NCBI GenBank assembly: GCA_030432775.1
Contig: JAUILO010000002.1
Coordinates: 1 to 33,808, forward strand
Reading direction: 5' to 3'
Source: Alphaproteobacteria bacterium
GTDB taxonomy: Bacteria > Pseudomonadota > Alphaproteobacteria > Micavibrionales > Micavibrionaceae
Length of the DNA: 33,808 nt
The notes beneath the pieces are model-generated. The model worked only from the letters and a program-made list of their open reading frames with translations, had not been told where the DNA came from and did not search any database. The position numbers were made by a program, and so were the translations under genes. Shown piece by piece: positions 1-10,611 of this stretch (positions are counted from its first letter, which is position 1; the number at the start of each line of letters is the position of its first letter).

Positions 1-84
1 CTTTATTATATATCAAATAGAGCAACTTAACCAAGTGTCAAATCAATCACTTACATCTTTAACGGCTAATTTTAAAAAATAACT

Positions 85-342
85 CTAACGGATAATTCTA
101 ATGCTTTTGTCACGGTCTTGCTGACCGCGGATAATTTCGAATGAAGACTTGGAAACCCCAAATGCTTTGGATAGTAATTTGATCACAGCCTTATTGGCCT
201 TACCGTCTTCCGGTACGGTTGTCACATAAACTCGTATTTGCCAGCTGCCATCATCACACTTTTGCGCCTGAATACGATTGGACGATGCTTTGGGCGTTAC
301 CCTTACATCTATAATGTCGCCTATTTCCTCTATCCAGCTCAT
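85..342 (-). CDS. DUF167 (YggU) family protein
   Basis: 85-aa ORF; pattern IRVYVTTVPEDGKANKAVIKLLSKAFGVSKSSFEIIRGQQDRDKSIRI is the typical DUF167 core. Confidence 0.9.
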   Translation of the reverse strand: MSWIEEIGDIIDVRVTPKASSNRIQAQKCDDGSWQIRVYVTTVPEDGKANKAVIKLLSKAFGVSKSSFEIIRGQQDRDKSIRIIR

Positions 343-427
343 GCCAGCAGTGTAATGCTCTGAAATAAGAATGTGAAATTAAAATATGAATAGATATTGA
401 TACTCACGCGCCGAATAAGCCAGTTTA

Positions 428-619
428 CTAATATCCAAGCCGCCAGCCTTGTTTACCTTTATGCTTTTCTTTGTATTTTGGTTTCGTGCCAAGACCTTTA
501 TGCGTTGCGCTTTGCCCTTCGGCGTAACGCTGGCCATCGCCCTCGCCAATTTCCTCAGCTAAATCTTTCAATTTACCTTCACCAAATGCGTTTTTGATAC
601 TGTGATTTTTTCTACCCAT
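428..619 (-). CDS. small basic hypothetical protein (start at internal Met, MGRKNHSIKNAFGEG...)
   Basis: ORF 428..694; internal Met at 619 gives a compact Lys/Gly-rich 63-aa protein; no family recognised; weak RBS. Confidence 0.4.
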   Translation of the reverse strand: MGRKNHSIKNAFGEGKLKDLAEEIGEGDGQRYAEGQSATHKGLGTKPKYKEKHKGKQGWRLGY

Positions 620-732
620 GCCGAGAATATACATATAATTATGTAAATTATCAAGTAATTTCTGTTGATGACTACGCGACACCCCCATATCCACTATTCC
701 ACTTCGTACTGACTTTGACTTAGTATTATAAT

Positions 733-2160
733 ATGACCGAGCAATTTTTCGACTTTCCGTCGCCTTTTATAAAAACAACAAAGAAAACACCACTAACCAT
801 TTCAATATTGAAATGCGGTGAATTTACGGCATGGAATGACAAAAACAGCGCTTTGGTCAAAACACAGCTAAAAACATCTGGTTTTGACGGTAAAAACGGG
901 CAATTCGTCCTACTTCAGAACAGTAAAGGTGAGTTGAATAAGGCCGTGTTTGCGTCTGGGAAAGATTTATCATTATTTGATGGCTCTTCTATCTACCAAA
1001 AACTATCTCAAACAATAGACAGAAAACTACTGGGGAGTATTGTTTTCTGTTTTGACGAGAAAAAACTAAAAGCACCTGATCTTGAAAAGCTTTGTATGGG
1101 CTGGGCTCTTGAATCCTATTCGTTTGATTTATACAAAGCCGCCACGCCACCTGATCCGGTTAAGTTACTAGCACCTAAATCCATCGATTTAAAATCACTC
1201 ACCGCGCAATATGAAGCTGTGTTCTTACTGCGCAATATCGTCAATACACCAGCCAATGATTTTGGCCCTGACGATATGGAGGAAGTTTGCCAAACCATAG
1301 CACAAACGCTTAAGGCCAAAATAAGCGTCATTACTGGTGAAGAGCTTCTGGAGCAGAATTATCCATTAATTCACACGGTTGGTGATGCAAGCCCCCGGCG
1401 CCCACGGCTGATCGAGCTGCGCTGGGGCAAAAAAAGTGATCCGGCACTCACGCTTGTTGGCAAAGGTGTCTGTTATGACACCGGCGGGCTGAGTCTAAAG
1501 CCCAGCCGTTCTATGTTGCTTATGCGTAAAGACATGGCAGGCGGCGCACATGTTCTGGCGCTTGCCGCGATCATCATTAAACATCAATTACCTGTGAATT
1601 TACGCGTCCTGATCCCGACAGTTGATAACGATATTTCCGGCGGCGCGATGCGCCCAGGGGATATTGCCACCAGCCGCAAGGGGCTGACTGTTGAAATCAC
1701 CAATACTGATGCTGAAGGCCGCCTGATTTTATCCGACGCCCTCACAGCCGCATCGGAAGAAAAACCAGATCTGATAATAGACTTTGCAACATTGACCGGC
1801 GCGAAAATGAGCGCCCTTGGCCATGATATCGCTGCGTATTTCAGCAACAACGATTCCATTACTCTCGCATTACAGAAATATTCCGGTTCAGAAGAAGACC
1901 CGATCTGGCCCTTCCCGATCTGGCATGATTACAACCGCTTCGTTGAAAGCAAAGTCGCTGATATAACCAATAGCGCATTGGCACCGGGCGATCTTTTATA
2001 CTCGGCGCTTTATCTGCATAAATTCATAGACCCGAAAATTGACTGGGTTCACCTTGATATTTACGCATGGGAAAATATTGGCCGTCCAGGGCGCAGCCTT
2101 GGTGCCAAAGAATGTGGACTGCGTGCCGTCTGGGCCTATTTACAGGAAAGATATCAATAA
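733..2160 (+). CDS. M17 leucyl aminopeptidase family protein
   Basis: 475 aa; VGKGVCYDTGGLSLKPS, KDMAGGAHVL and NTDAEGRLILSDAL metal/active-site motifs of M17 peptidases. Confidence 0.95.
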   Translation: MTEQFFDFPSPFIKTTKKTPLTISILKCGEFTAWNDKNSALVKTQLKTSGFDGKNGQFVLLQNSKGELNKAVFASGKDLSLFDGSSIYQKLSQTIDRKLLGSIVFCFDEKKLKAPDLEKLCMGWALESYSFDLYKAATPPDPVKLLAPKSIDLKSLTAQYEAVFLLRNIVNTPANDFGPDDMEEVCQTIAQTLKAKISVITGEELLEQNYPLIHTVGDASPRRPRLIELRWGKKSDPALTLVGKGVCYDTGGLSLKPSRSMLLMRKDMAGGAHVLALAAIIIKHQLPVNLRVLIPTVDNDISGGAMRPGDIATSRKGLTVEITNTDAEGRLILSDALTAASEEKPDLIIDFATLTGAKMSALGHDIAAYFSNNDSITLALQKYSGSEEDPIWPFPIWHDYNRFVESKVADITNSALAPGDLLYSALYLHKFIDPKIDWVHLDIYAWENIGRPGRSLGAKECGLRAVWAYLQERYQ

Positions 2161-2167
2161 ATAAGAT

Positions 2168-2428
2168 TTACTTTGGTTTTTGCTGGTTACGGGAATCAAC
2201 CTTGCCATTCAAACCGGATGCAATGCGCATATGTTGTAACGCCACAGCAGTCACATCACCATACACACCTAACTGCCCCAGCTCATCAAGATGTTCTTCC
2301 AGTTCCGGCAATGTAAATTCTATGTTACCGCCCGGCACATCGGCTTTTTTCTCAAAAATAGCGATTAATTCGCCGCCGCTTCTATCTAGACTGAAACCTT
2401 CTATAATATCTGACTCAAAAATGGCCAT
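2168..2428 (-). CDS. hypothetical protein, 86 aa
   Basis: ORF with a strong Shine-Dalgarno (GGGAGAGG) just upstream of ATG; convergent with the aminopeptidase gene, 7-nt gap. Confidence 0.7.
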   Translation of the reverse strand: MAIFESDIIEGFSLDRSGGELIAIFEKKADVPGGNIEFTLPELEEHLDELGQLGVYGDVTAVALQHMRIASGLNGKVDSRNQQKPK

Positions 2429-2516
2429 ATTGCCTCTCCCTGTAATTCTTAATTTCTTATCATTTTAAAAGATTATGAATATTAGACAGATTCAGGCAGT
2501 GGAAGCAACGCTAAAT

Positions 2517-3932
2517 TTAAACAAGAAATTCATGACAAAAATGGGTAAGCGTATCATCGCGCGCACCCATGACGACTATACGATCACCTGATTTCTTCTC
2601 GGCCTGAATAAGAGGAATAATATCGGCGCGGGTGCCACAAAATATTCCCTGACGTCCTTTTGTATTCACATCATCAATTATATCTTGTGAAGAAATCACC
2701 TTGTTTGCCGTGCCGCCTGCATAGTAAATTTCGGGCATATAAAGGATATCATCCTCACTCATCCCTATGACAAAGCTTTCGACCAACCCTTCACGCAACA
2801 TCTTGGTTGGACCAAACCCATGGGGCTGAAATACAAGTAATAAACGACCCTCATGCTGTTTAAGCGCCGATAAAGAAGCCGCAATTTTATCCGGATTGTG
2901 AGCAAAATCATCTATAACGCTTACACCGTCCTTTTGCCCTACAAACTCTAGCCGTCTATGCGTTCCCTTAAATCCCTCCAAAGCTTTACACGCAATATCC
3001 ACAGAAATTCCACATATATACGCACAGCAAATCGCCGCCAAAGCATTGGAAATATTATGAAGCCCCGGCACATGTAATATTGTGTGTATTTGCTGTCCGG
3101 TGTCACTTTGCACAACATCAAAACAACTGCCCGTTTCAGTATAACGTATATTACGGGCATAAAAACTCGCCTCGTCTGCGTCTGCTACGCTGTATCCTGT
3201 AATCTGTCCTGCGGCATGAGAGCGTAAACCCAACACTTCATCATTATCAAAGTTCAGCACACAGCCCTTCGTAGCGCGTTCAAGATATTGCGCAAATATC
3301 ACGCGCAACTCTTCAAGCGGTTTATGATCAAGCGCCAGATTATTCAGTATCGCAACAACAGGATTAAACAGAGCAATAGAACCATCGCTTTCATCGACCT
3401 CGGCGATAAAATAATCACCATCTCCTGTCACAGTATTTTGCGGCTGACCTGTTTGATCAATAAAATTATTCATCAACCCGCCATTTACAATATTCGGCGA
3501 TGTTCCGGCATAATCAAAAATACATCCGGTCATTGCCGTAACAGTTGTTTTGCCGCTTGTGCCGCCAATGGCTATGCCTTGCTTATCATTAAACGACGCG
3601 GCCAGCAGCTCTGCACGCTTAATTATCGGTATATGCTTGTCTTTGGCGGCTTTTACATCGGGAATACGGTCTTCAACAGCACTTGAAACCACAAGATAAT
3701 CAACATCATCCGTTAAGCCGCTTCCATCTTGTGAGAATAAAACAAAGCCGCTTTGGCGCAAAAATTCAAAACGCTCCAGATTTTTTCCCTGATCATAGCT
3801 GCGATCAGATCCATAAACGATATGCCCCTGCGCTTGCACAAGCATAGCCAGCGCGCTCATTCCGCTACCGCCAATACCACAGAAGAAATAGGTTTTCTGC
3901 GAAAGATCAGGCTGCTGTAAGATCTGCGTCAT
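2517..3932 (-). CDS. Mur ligase family protein, MurC/Mpl-like (UDP-N-acetylmuramate ligase-like)
   Basis: FFCGIGGSGMSALA N-terminal motif, GGTSGKTTVTAM P-loop, EVDESDGS, HNISNALAA, DDFAHNPDKIAASL; likely start MTQILQQ at 3932 rather than the ORF start 4046. Confidence 0.88.
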   Translation of the reverse strand: MTQILQQPDLSQKTYFFCGIGGSGMSALAMLVQAQGHIVYGSDRSYDQGKNLERFEFLRQSGFVLFSQDGSGLTDDVDYLVVSSAVEDRIPDVKAAKDKHIPIIKRAELLAASFNDKQGIAIGGTSGKTTVTAMTGCIFDYAGTSPNIVNGGLMNNFIDQTGQPQNTVTGDGDYFIAEVDESDGSIALFNPVVAILNNLALDHKPLEELRVIFAQYLERATKGCVLNFDNDEVLGLRSHAAGQITGYSVADADEASFYARNIRYTETGSCFDVVQSDTGQQIHTILHVPGLHNISNALAAICCAYICGISVDIACKALEGFKGTHRRLEFVGQKDGVSVIDDFAHNPDKIAASLSALKQHEGRLLLVFQPHGFGPTKMLREGLVESFVIGMSEDDILYMPEIYYAGGTANKVISSQDIIDDVNTKGRQGIFCGTRADIIPLIQAEKKSGDRIVVMGARDDTLTHFCHEFLV

Positions 3933-6573
3933 CCTTACCATTACCTTTTTTGCTTTTTGCCGAAGACGTTTCATTAACAGAAGGATTAACGACCTTAAAA
4001 TCGAGCGCTTGCCCTTTAACCGTCGCGGTAATTGACGCACCATCAATGACTGTGCCGTTCAAAATCATCTCAGCCAGCTTGTTTTGAAGTTCGGTTTGAA
4101 TAACGCGTTTTAATGGACGTGCCCCATATGCCGGATCATACCCCTTCTCGGCCAGCCATTTGGCAGCGGCATCATCAAGATCAAGTGTCATATTACGATC
4201 TGCGAGCAATCCTTGCAGTGATTTGAGCTGAATATGAACAATGCCTTCGATCTGGTCTCTTTTCAAACGGTGGAATAAAAGCACATCATCAAGACGATTC
4301 AAAAATTCGGGACGGAAAGATGCGCGCACAGTATTCATAACGTCTTCACGAACATCTTCTATATCGTCGCCATCTTTTTGATTCACCAGATATTCGGAAC
4401 CAAGATTTGATGTCATGATAATCACTGTATTGCTAAAATCCACCGTACGTCCCTGACCATCGGTTAAGCGGCCATCATCGAATACTTGCAATAACACATT
4501 GAATATATCCGGATGCGCTTTTTCAACTTCGTCAAGCAATACCACTTGATACGGACGGCGGCGTACCGCTTCGGTTAACGAACCACCTTCTTCATACCCG
4601 ACATAACCAGGAGGCGCACCAATCATACGGGCAACCGAGTGTTTCTCCATATATTCGGACATATCAATCCGCACCATGGCCGATTCATCATCAAACAAGA
4701 ATTCCGCCAATGCTTTGGTGACTTCCGTTTTACCAACCCCTGTCGGCCCGAGGAATAAAAATGTTCCAATAGGGCGATTTGGTGATTGAAGCCCCGCTCT
4801 AGAGCGTCTAATCGCATTTGCGACAGAATGAATAGCTTCTTCTTGTCCCACCACACGATCTTTGATTTTCTCTTCCATTGATAATAGCTTCTCGCGTTCG
4901 CCAGCCAGCATCTTATCAATCGGAATACCGGTCCAACGGCTTACGATATTGGCAATTTCATCTGCCGTTACCTCTTCATTGATCAGGGCAGATTCCGAAT
5001 GGTCGGAAACTTCTGCGGCCAGTTCAAGCTTCTCTTCCAGCTCGGGGATTCTGGAATGCATCAGCTCACCGGCTTTTGTCCAGTCGCCATCACGCTGCGC
5101 TCTTTCAAGCTCTATACGTGCTTTATCCAGTTCTTCGGTTAATTTCTGGCCTGAATGAAGCTTGCCCTTCTCCGCTTCCCACTGCGATGTGAGATCAGCC
5201 GAGCTTTTTTCAAGCTCTTCCAGCTCTTCTTCCAAACGCACCAGACGTTCTTTGGTTGAAGTATCGCTTTTTTCCTTTTTCAACGCTTCACGTTCGATTT
5301 TAAGCTGCATAATACGGCGATCAAGCTCGTCAATCTCCTCAGGCTTTGAATCAACCTGCATGCGAAGACGTGATGACGCCTCATCCATCAAATCAATAGC
5401 TTTATCGGGCAAGAAACGGTCTGTGATATAACGGTTCGATAACGTCGCAGCCGCCACAATCGCCGAATCCAATATACGTACACCATGGTGTACTTCATAT
5501 TTTTCTTTCAAACCACGCAGAATAGAGATGGTATCTTCTACTGTTGGCTCCTGCACATAAACAGTCTGGAAACGGCGGGCTAGCGCCGCATCTTTTTCAA
5601 TATGTTTGCGGTATTCCTCAAGCGTCGTTGCGCCCACCATATGCAACTCGCCACGCGCCAAAGCCGGTTTAAGCATGTTTGAGGCATCCATAGACCCTTC
5701 GGCCTTACCTGCGCCCACCAATGTGTGTAACTCGTCTAAAAACAGCACAATTTCACCTGCATGGGCTGTAATTTCGTCAACAACGGCCTTTAAGCGCTCT
5801 TCAAACTCACCGCGAAACTTCGCACCGGCCAGCAATGCGCCCAGATCCAGAGCCATCAGCTTTTTATTCTTCAGGCTTTCCGGCACATCGCCATTAACAA
5901 TACGCAAGGCCAGTCCTTCGATAATTGCAGTCTTACCTACGCCCGGCTCACCAATTAGAACCGGATTATTCTTTGTACGTCTTGAAAGAACCTGAATAGT
6001 GCGACGTATTTCCTCATCACGACCTATCACCGGATCAAGCTTGCCTGCCTCAGCATCCGCAGTCAGGTCTCTAGCGTAACGGCGTAAAGCATCAAACTGG
6101 CCCTCCGAGGTCGGTGTATCAGCTGTACGTCCCTTGCGCATTTCATTTATGGCCGCATTCAAGGTCGTAGGACTAACGCCAGCATCGGCAAGCGTGCCGG
6201 AGATATCCGATGCTTTCAACATCGCCATTGCCTGTAAAATACGCTCGGAAGTGACATATTTATCGCCTGATTTTTCCGCTATATTCAATGAGTTATCAAG
6301 AAGTTTTGATAAATCACTTGAAACGCGCAATTGCCCTGCACCACTCCCATCAATCACTGGGAATTTGGTAATTGATTTATCAACGCCCGTACTTAATTTC
6401 CTAGCGTCACCGCCACCATTATTAACCAGCTTTTTAATCAGCCCGTCTTCGTCATCCAGCATAACGCGCAGCAAATGCTCCGGCTCAAGCGATTGATGCT
6501 TGTACCGTGACGCCAAAGTTTGCGCCTTTTGAATAAAACTGCATGATTTCTCTGTAAAACGCTCAAAATCCAT
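3907..6573 (-). CDS. clpB: ATP-dependent chaperone ClpB
   Basis: Clp N-domain, two AAA+ modules ([20 protein letters not shown]), middle coiled-coil, [30 protein letters not shown]; start MDFERFTEK at 6573. Confidence 0.97.
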   Translation of the reverse strand: MDFERFTEKSCSFIQKAQTLASRYKHQSLEPEHLLRVMLDDEDGLIKKLVNNGGGDARKLSTGVDKSITKFPVIDGSGAGQLRVSSDLSKLLDNSLNIAEKSGDKYVTSERILQAMAMLKASDISGTLADAGVSPTTLNAAINEMRKGRTADTPTSEGQFDALRRYARDLTADAEAGKLDPVIGRDEEIRRTIQVLSRRTKNNPVLIGEPGVGKTAIIEGLALRIVNGDVPESLKNKKLMALDLGALLAGAKFRGEFEERLKAVVDEITAHAGEIVLFLDELHTLVGAGKAEGSMDASNMLKPALARGELHMVGATTLEEYRKHIEKDAALARRFQTVYVQEPTVEDTISILRGLKEKYEVHHGVRILDSAIVAAATLSNRYITDRFLPDKAIDLMDEASSRLRMQVDSKPEEIDELDRRIMQLKIEREALKKEKSDTSTKERLVRLEEELEELEKSSADLTSQWEAEKGKLHSGQKLTEELDKARIELERAQRDGDWTKAGELMHSRIPELEEKLELAAEVSDHSESALINEEVTADEIANIVSRWTGIPIDKMLAGEREKLLSMEEKIKDRVVGQEEAIHSVANAIRRSRAGLQSPNRPIGTFLFLGPTGVGKTEVTKALAEFLFDDESAMVRIDMSEYMEKHSVARMIGAPPGYVGYEEGGSLTEAVRRRPYQVVLLDEVEKAHPDIFNVLLQVFDDGRLTDGQGRTVDFSNTVIIMTSNLGSEYLVNQKDGDDIEDVREDVMNTVRASFRPEFLNRLDDVLLFHRLKRDQIEGIVHIQLKSLQGLLADRNMTLDLDDAAAKWLAEKGYDPAYGARPLKRVIQTELQNKLAEMILNGTVIDGASITATVKGQALDFKVVNPSVNETSSAKSKKGNGKDDADLTAA

Positions 6574-6763
6574 ATCGCACCTGAATCCTTTTATAACCAA
6601 GTTTAGTGTTCATTATGCTGACGACTACATTTTACACCATATATTTTTGCAAAAACACTATTGGCGCTCAAGAATAGCCTCCTTATACCCTATTATACGC
6701 GCGTAAACGGCATAAAGATCACTGCAAACTGTGTAAATCGCGTTATTTACAGGAAATTGGCAT

Positions 6764-6790
6764 AAAAAAAGGCGGTTAAAACCACCTTTT
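6764..6790 (-). terminator. rho-independent terminator of the DUF4167 gene
   Basis: On the minus strand AAAAGGTGGTTTTAACCGCCTTTTTTTATG: hairpin (one mismatch) plus T-run, downstream of the 6934 stop. Confidence 0.7.
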
Positions 6791-6933
6791 CTTCTCAATA
6801 TGCGGGGATTATTTTCAAATAATTATCAACCTAACCCAAACCAACTTTAGATCAATTGGCAACCAGCAGGTAATCATCCAAATACTTCGGTAAAAGACGG
6901 CGCACATACACTCTTATCCGTCTTTTAAATCAC

Positions 6934-7356
6934 TTATGCGTCTGTCAGCTCTTTAGCATTTTCTCTGCTAGAAGATTTTTTGCCGATGATACTGTCCGGT
7001 AATCCAAGATCATCATCTTTGTTACCGACAGAATCTTCTTTATTTCCTTCTGATTTCACAGAAACTTCTATCTGATTGTGCTTATCTGGGTTTCCATCAA
7101 GCAAATCAATCCAGCCACTGATTATTCTTTGGTAATGCTCGGCATGTTGCAAGTAGCTTTCTGAAAGAACGCGGTCACCGCTACCTTCAGCATCCTTTGC
7201 CAATGCTATGTATTTTTCAAAAATCTGATGAGCTGTCCCGCGTATACGTACGTCTGGGCCATTACTATCATAAACTCTTGATTTGTTACTTTGACTACCT
7301 CTACGGCCGCTACTGTTTCGGCTCCTTGACCGTCTACTCGATGATCCGTGTCTCAT
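6934..7356 (-). CDS. DUF4167 domain-containing protein
   Basis: Ser/Arg-rich N-terminus followed by VRIRGTAHQIFEKYIALAKDAEGSGDRVLSESYLQHAEHYQRII, typical DUF4167; located between clpB and prmC as in many alphaproteobacteria. Confidence 0.93.
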   Translation of the reverse strand: MRHGSSSRRSRSRNSSGRRGSQSNKSRVYDSNGPDVRIRGTAHQIFEKYIALAKDAEGSGDRVLSESYLQHAEHYQRIISGWIDLLDGNPDKHNQIEVSVKSEGNKEDSVGNKDDDLGLPDSIIGKKSSSRENAKELTDA

Positions 7357-7559
7357 TTAACTATCCCGCAATATTTGGTTACACATCTTTATACGTACAC
7401 ATAGTACATTATTTACGTACACTCGACCAGAGGTATCTGTTACCGAAATCTTGTTATCCATTGATTCTTTTGATTCTTTTAAATCTATGGATATTTCGGT
7501 TCAAAACAGATTTTCTGCCTCTTGGATGTTTTGACTGTATCGTTAACCGGGTTTTTTGA

Positions 7560-8444
7560 TCAAGGTAACAAAGTGGAATTTTCACTGTTTTCCCCAAAAG
7601 AGATTTCCACAACCCGTGGCTTGCCGCCCAAATCACGGTATATATTCTGAACGCAAAGCCCTGCTTTTTCGGCGAGTCGCGGAACGGATTCTTCCTGATC
7701 AAAACCGATCTCTGCGAAGCACACTCCAAGCGGCTTTAAATAATTTTTTAAATTAAAAAATATTTTTTTATAGGCATCCAGACCGTCAATTCCTCCATCA
7801 AGCGCCAGAATCGGATCATGATTCTTTACCTCGATCGCCAGATTACCGACCTCTTGATTCGTAATATAAGGTGGATTTGACACAATTAAGTCATATTGCT
7901 GTGATAAATTATCGTACCAATTGCTCTGGATAAATGTGATTCTATCCGTTACGCCGTTAAGTTCTGCATTTTGCTTTGCCACTTCAATTGCCTTTTCGGA
8001 TAAATCAACGGCATCGGCTCTAGACTGTTTCCATTCATGGAGCAATGTAATGGATATACACCCCGAACCTGTGCCGAGATCAAGGATATTACCAGGTGGC
8101 GCCCCCCCTTCAAAACGCTTCAATACCGCCTCGATCAGGGTTTCCGTATCCGGACGAGGATCAAGAACATGCTCATTTACCTTAAAACGCAGCCCCCAGA
8201 ACTCGCCCTCACCCAATATCTTGCTCAATGGCTCGCCTGCAATCCGGCGTTCTATCAATGCGTTTATCTTTAAACGCTCGTCTTCGCCGATTAAGCGGTC
8301 TGGATAGGCAATCATCTCTACACTCGTCATATCAAGCACATGACAAATTAACGCACGAACGACTATTTCCGGCTGTTCAATGGATAAGGCTGCGAGCCTT
8401 GCTCGTAATTCACGCGCGATTGACTGGATATTACTCATCTTCAT
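7560..8444 (-). CDS. prmC: peptide chain release factor N(5)-glutamine methyltransferase
   Basis: ILDLGTGSGCISITLL SAM motif and SNPPYI catalytic motif; adjacent to prfA. Confidence 0.95.
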   Translation of the reverse strand: MKMSNIQSIARELRARLAALSIEQPEIVVRALICHVLDMTSVEMIAYPDRLIGEDERLKINALIERRIAGEPLSKILGEGEFWGLRFKVNEHVLDPRPDTETLIEAVLKRFEGGAPPGNILDLGTGSGCISITLLHEWKQSRADAVDLSEKAIEVAKQNAELNGVTDRITFIQSNWYDNLSQQYDLIVSNPPYITNQEVGNLAIEVKNHDPILALDGGIDGLDAYKKIFFNLKNYLKPLGVCFAEIGFDQEESVPRLAEKAGLCVQNIYRDLGGKPRVVEISFGENSENSTLLP

Positions 8445-8498
8445 TCCGATATTTAAACCTGCCTGAATTCATGCAGACTTGGCGTGCAGATATTGGCG

Positions 8499-9560
8499 TT
8501 ACTCGAACTCGGCCAGCTTTTCTGCCTGATCTTCCGCAATCAATTGATCAATGACTTCATCCAAGGATTCACCGGACAGCACTTCGTCAAGCTTATACAA
8601 AGTCAGATTAACGCGGTGATCGGTCACGCGGCCTTGCGGGAAGTTATATGTGCGGATGCGCTCTGATCTATCACCAGAGCCAACTTGTGATTTACGATCT
8701 GCGGCGCGCTCATCGGCAAGTCTTTGGCGCTCGGCATCATAAATACGCGTACGTAAAATCTTCATGGCTTTATCTTTATTCTTGTGCTGGGAACGCTCTT
8801 CCTGCATCTCTACCACAATACCTGTCGGTATATGTGTGATACGTACAGCACTATCGGTCGTATTCACGTGCTGTCCGCCGGCACCTTGCGAACGATAGGT
8901 ATCAATACGCAAATCTTTATCATCAATAGATACATCAACATCTTCGGCCTCAGGCAAAACAGCCACTGTTGCCGCCGATGTGTGAATACGTCCGCCGGAT
9001 TCAGTTTTAGGTACGCGCTGCACCCTATGAACACCTGATTCAAACTTCAAACGTTCAAACACATTTTGCCCTGTAATCTGCGCAACAATTTCCTTATAAC
9101 CACCAATATCACTTTCAGACACACTCACCATGTCCATCGACCATTTATGCGCCGAAGCATAACCTTTATACATACCGAATAAATCAGCAGCAAAAAGCGC
9201 AGCTTCATCACCGCCCGTACCTGCCCTGATCTCAAGGAATGCATTTTTCTTATCTGCTTCGTCTTTGGGGATCAGCGCGCGTTTAATTTTATCTTCTAAT
9301 ACCGGAATCTTAGCCTTTACCTCATGCAAATCGGCCTCAGCCATGGCTTTCATTTCCGGATCATCCATTAAAGATTCAAGATCTTCTTGTTCTTGCAACG
9401 CGCCTTCGTAATCATTCACAGCCTCTATAACGGGGCTTAGATCCGCGTATTCTGTTGAAAGTTTTACAAATTCTTCGCCTGAGAGCCCGCCACCAGACAT
9501 TAAAGCCGATAATTCATCGTATCGCGCTTTGATCGGCATTAATTTTTGAATTAAAGACAT
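8499..9560 (-). CDS. prfA: peptide chain release factor 1
   Basis: 353 aa; [26 protein letters not shown] with GGQ motif; [16 protein letters not shown]. Confidence 0.97.
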   Translation of the reverse strand: MSLIQKLMPIKARYDELSALMSGGGLSGEEFVKLSTEYADLSPVIEAVNDYEGALQEQEDLESLMDDPEMKAMAEADLHEVKAKIPVLEDKIKRALIPKDEADKKNAFLEIRAGTGGDEAALFAADLFGMYKGYASAHKWSMDMVSVSESDIGGYKEIVAQITGQNVFERLKFESGVHRVQRVPKTESGGRIHTSAATVAVLPEAEDVDVSIDDKDLRIDTYRSQGAGGQHVNTTDSAVRITHIPTGIVVEMQEERSQHKNKDKAMKILRTRIYDAERQRLADERAADRKSQVGSGDRSERIRTYNFPQGRVTDHRVNLTLYKLDEVLSGESLDEVIDQLIAEDQAEKLAEFE

Positions 9561-9681
9561 AGGCTAAACTCCATCAACAAACTCATATCTGCTTGATCGC
9601 ACATGAACTTCACAAACATATCAACACACAGACACCTTACGCAATCCAGCGATCGCGTATTATTAAATGCACTGTGCTGCG

Positions 9682-10557
9682 CTAATTTTCAACTGTTTTT
9701 AGAAATGGTTCGAGGGAAGATGGCGTTAAAGCGAAATCCCTGCCTTGCTGACCTTCGTTACCAAGCGGGTTTAGCTCACGCCCATCAAGGGTTAATGATA
9801 AACCGCCCAAATTACCGACATTCATGACAAGACCGTCAATATCGGGCACATCAAAACGCTCTCCGGTACTTAGCACCTGTGCGAAAACAGATTTACCAGC
9901 CTTATCGGTAATATCCACCCAAGAGCTATCACGCGCATAAATCACTATACGCGACGGTTTATCCGGCTGTACAATTGAAGGATCAACACCTGAAGCCGGC
10001 GCAATAGCGTTTAACTGTGTAAAGTCCATACCGCTGGCACTATCATGGCTGTTGAACGGTACAACACCCGTTACCGCGCCCACTTGTTCCAAAACATCCT
10101 GAGGCGCAGGAATTGGCGCAGCCTCACGCTTGTGATCAAACATAACAAACATAATGATCACACCGACAAATACAGCCAGCGAAGACCCCAACACATAAAA
10201 ATTTGGTAATTTGCTTTCCGATGCAGAAATAGGAAAATGCAGCTCCGGTTTGGCGTGTTTATCTGCAAGCTGCAATTTAAACAGCTGTATCATCTTATTA
10301 CCATCAAGCCCTAGAAAATCAGAATAAGACCGAACAAAACCCAGCGCATAAACGCGGCCGGGCAATACATCATAAGCGCCCTCTTCCAGTGCCTCCAGAT
10401 AACTGCGTCTGATATGAAGGTGTTTTTCAACATCATCAATGGACAAGCCATAATGTTCTCTGGTGCGTCTTAAAACATCACCAGCGACAACATTTTTATA
10501 ATCAGACCAATCATCCTGTTGCTCAGGATCTTGATTTTCTAATGAAATTGAACCCAT
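9682..10557 (-). CDS. RodZ-like helix-turn-helix membrane protein (HTH_25 + TM + DUF4115)
   Basis: VLRRTREHYGLSIDDVEKHLHIRRSYLEALEEG...LPGRVYALGFVRSYSDFLGLD; TM segment; C-terminal SWVDITDKAGKSVFAQVLSTGERFDVP. Confidence 0.9.
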   Translation of the reverse strand: MGSISLENQDPEQQDDWSDYKNVVAGDVLRRTREHYGLSIDDVEKHLHIRRSYLEALEEGAYDVLPGRVYALGFVRSYSDFLGLDGNKMIQLFKLQLADKHAKPELHFPISASESKLPNFYVLGSSLAVFVGVIIMFVMFDHKREAAPIPAPQDVLEQVGAVTGVVPFNSHDSASGMDFTQLNAIAPASGVDPSIVQPDKPSRIVIYARDSSWVDITDKAGKSVFAQVLSTGERFDVPDIDGLVMNVGNLGGLSLTLDGRELNPLGNEGQQGRDFALTPSSLEPFLKTVEN

Positions 10558-10611
10558 ATCCCCACATATAAATTTCTATGGCTGTTTTATTATTATTCTA
10601 GCCATTTTACC

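Noticed and set aside
60-97. Imperfect repeat TAACGGCTAATT / TAACGGATAATT around the DUF167 stop codon
   Set aside because: Short, AT-rich, one copy includes the coding end; consistent with chance.
2067-2468. 133-aa plus-strand ORF
   Set aside because: Overlaps the aminopeptidase 3' end and lies antisense to the better supported 86-aa gene with a strong RBS.
4862-6496. Several plus-strand ORFs (4862..5158, 5162..5431, 5606..5995, 6134..6496) opposite clpB
   Set aside because: Ser-rich translations typical of the antisense frame of a conserved coding gene; no RBS or family resemblance.
7197-7559. 120-aa plus-strand ORF across the DUF4167 5' end and upstream gap
   Set aside because: Antisense to DUF4167 and runs through its regulatory region; composition is not protein-like.
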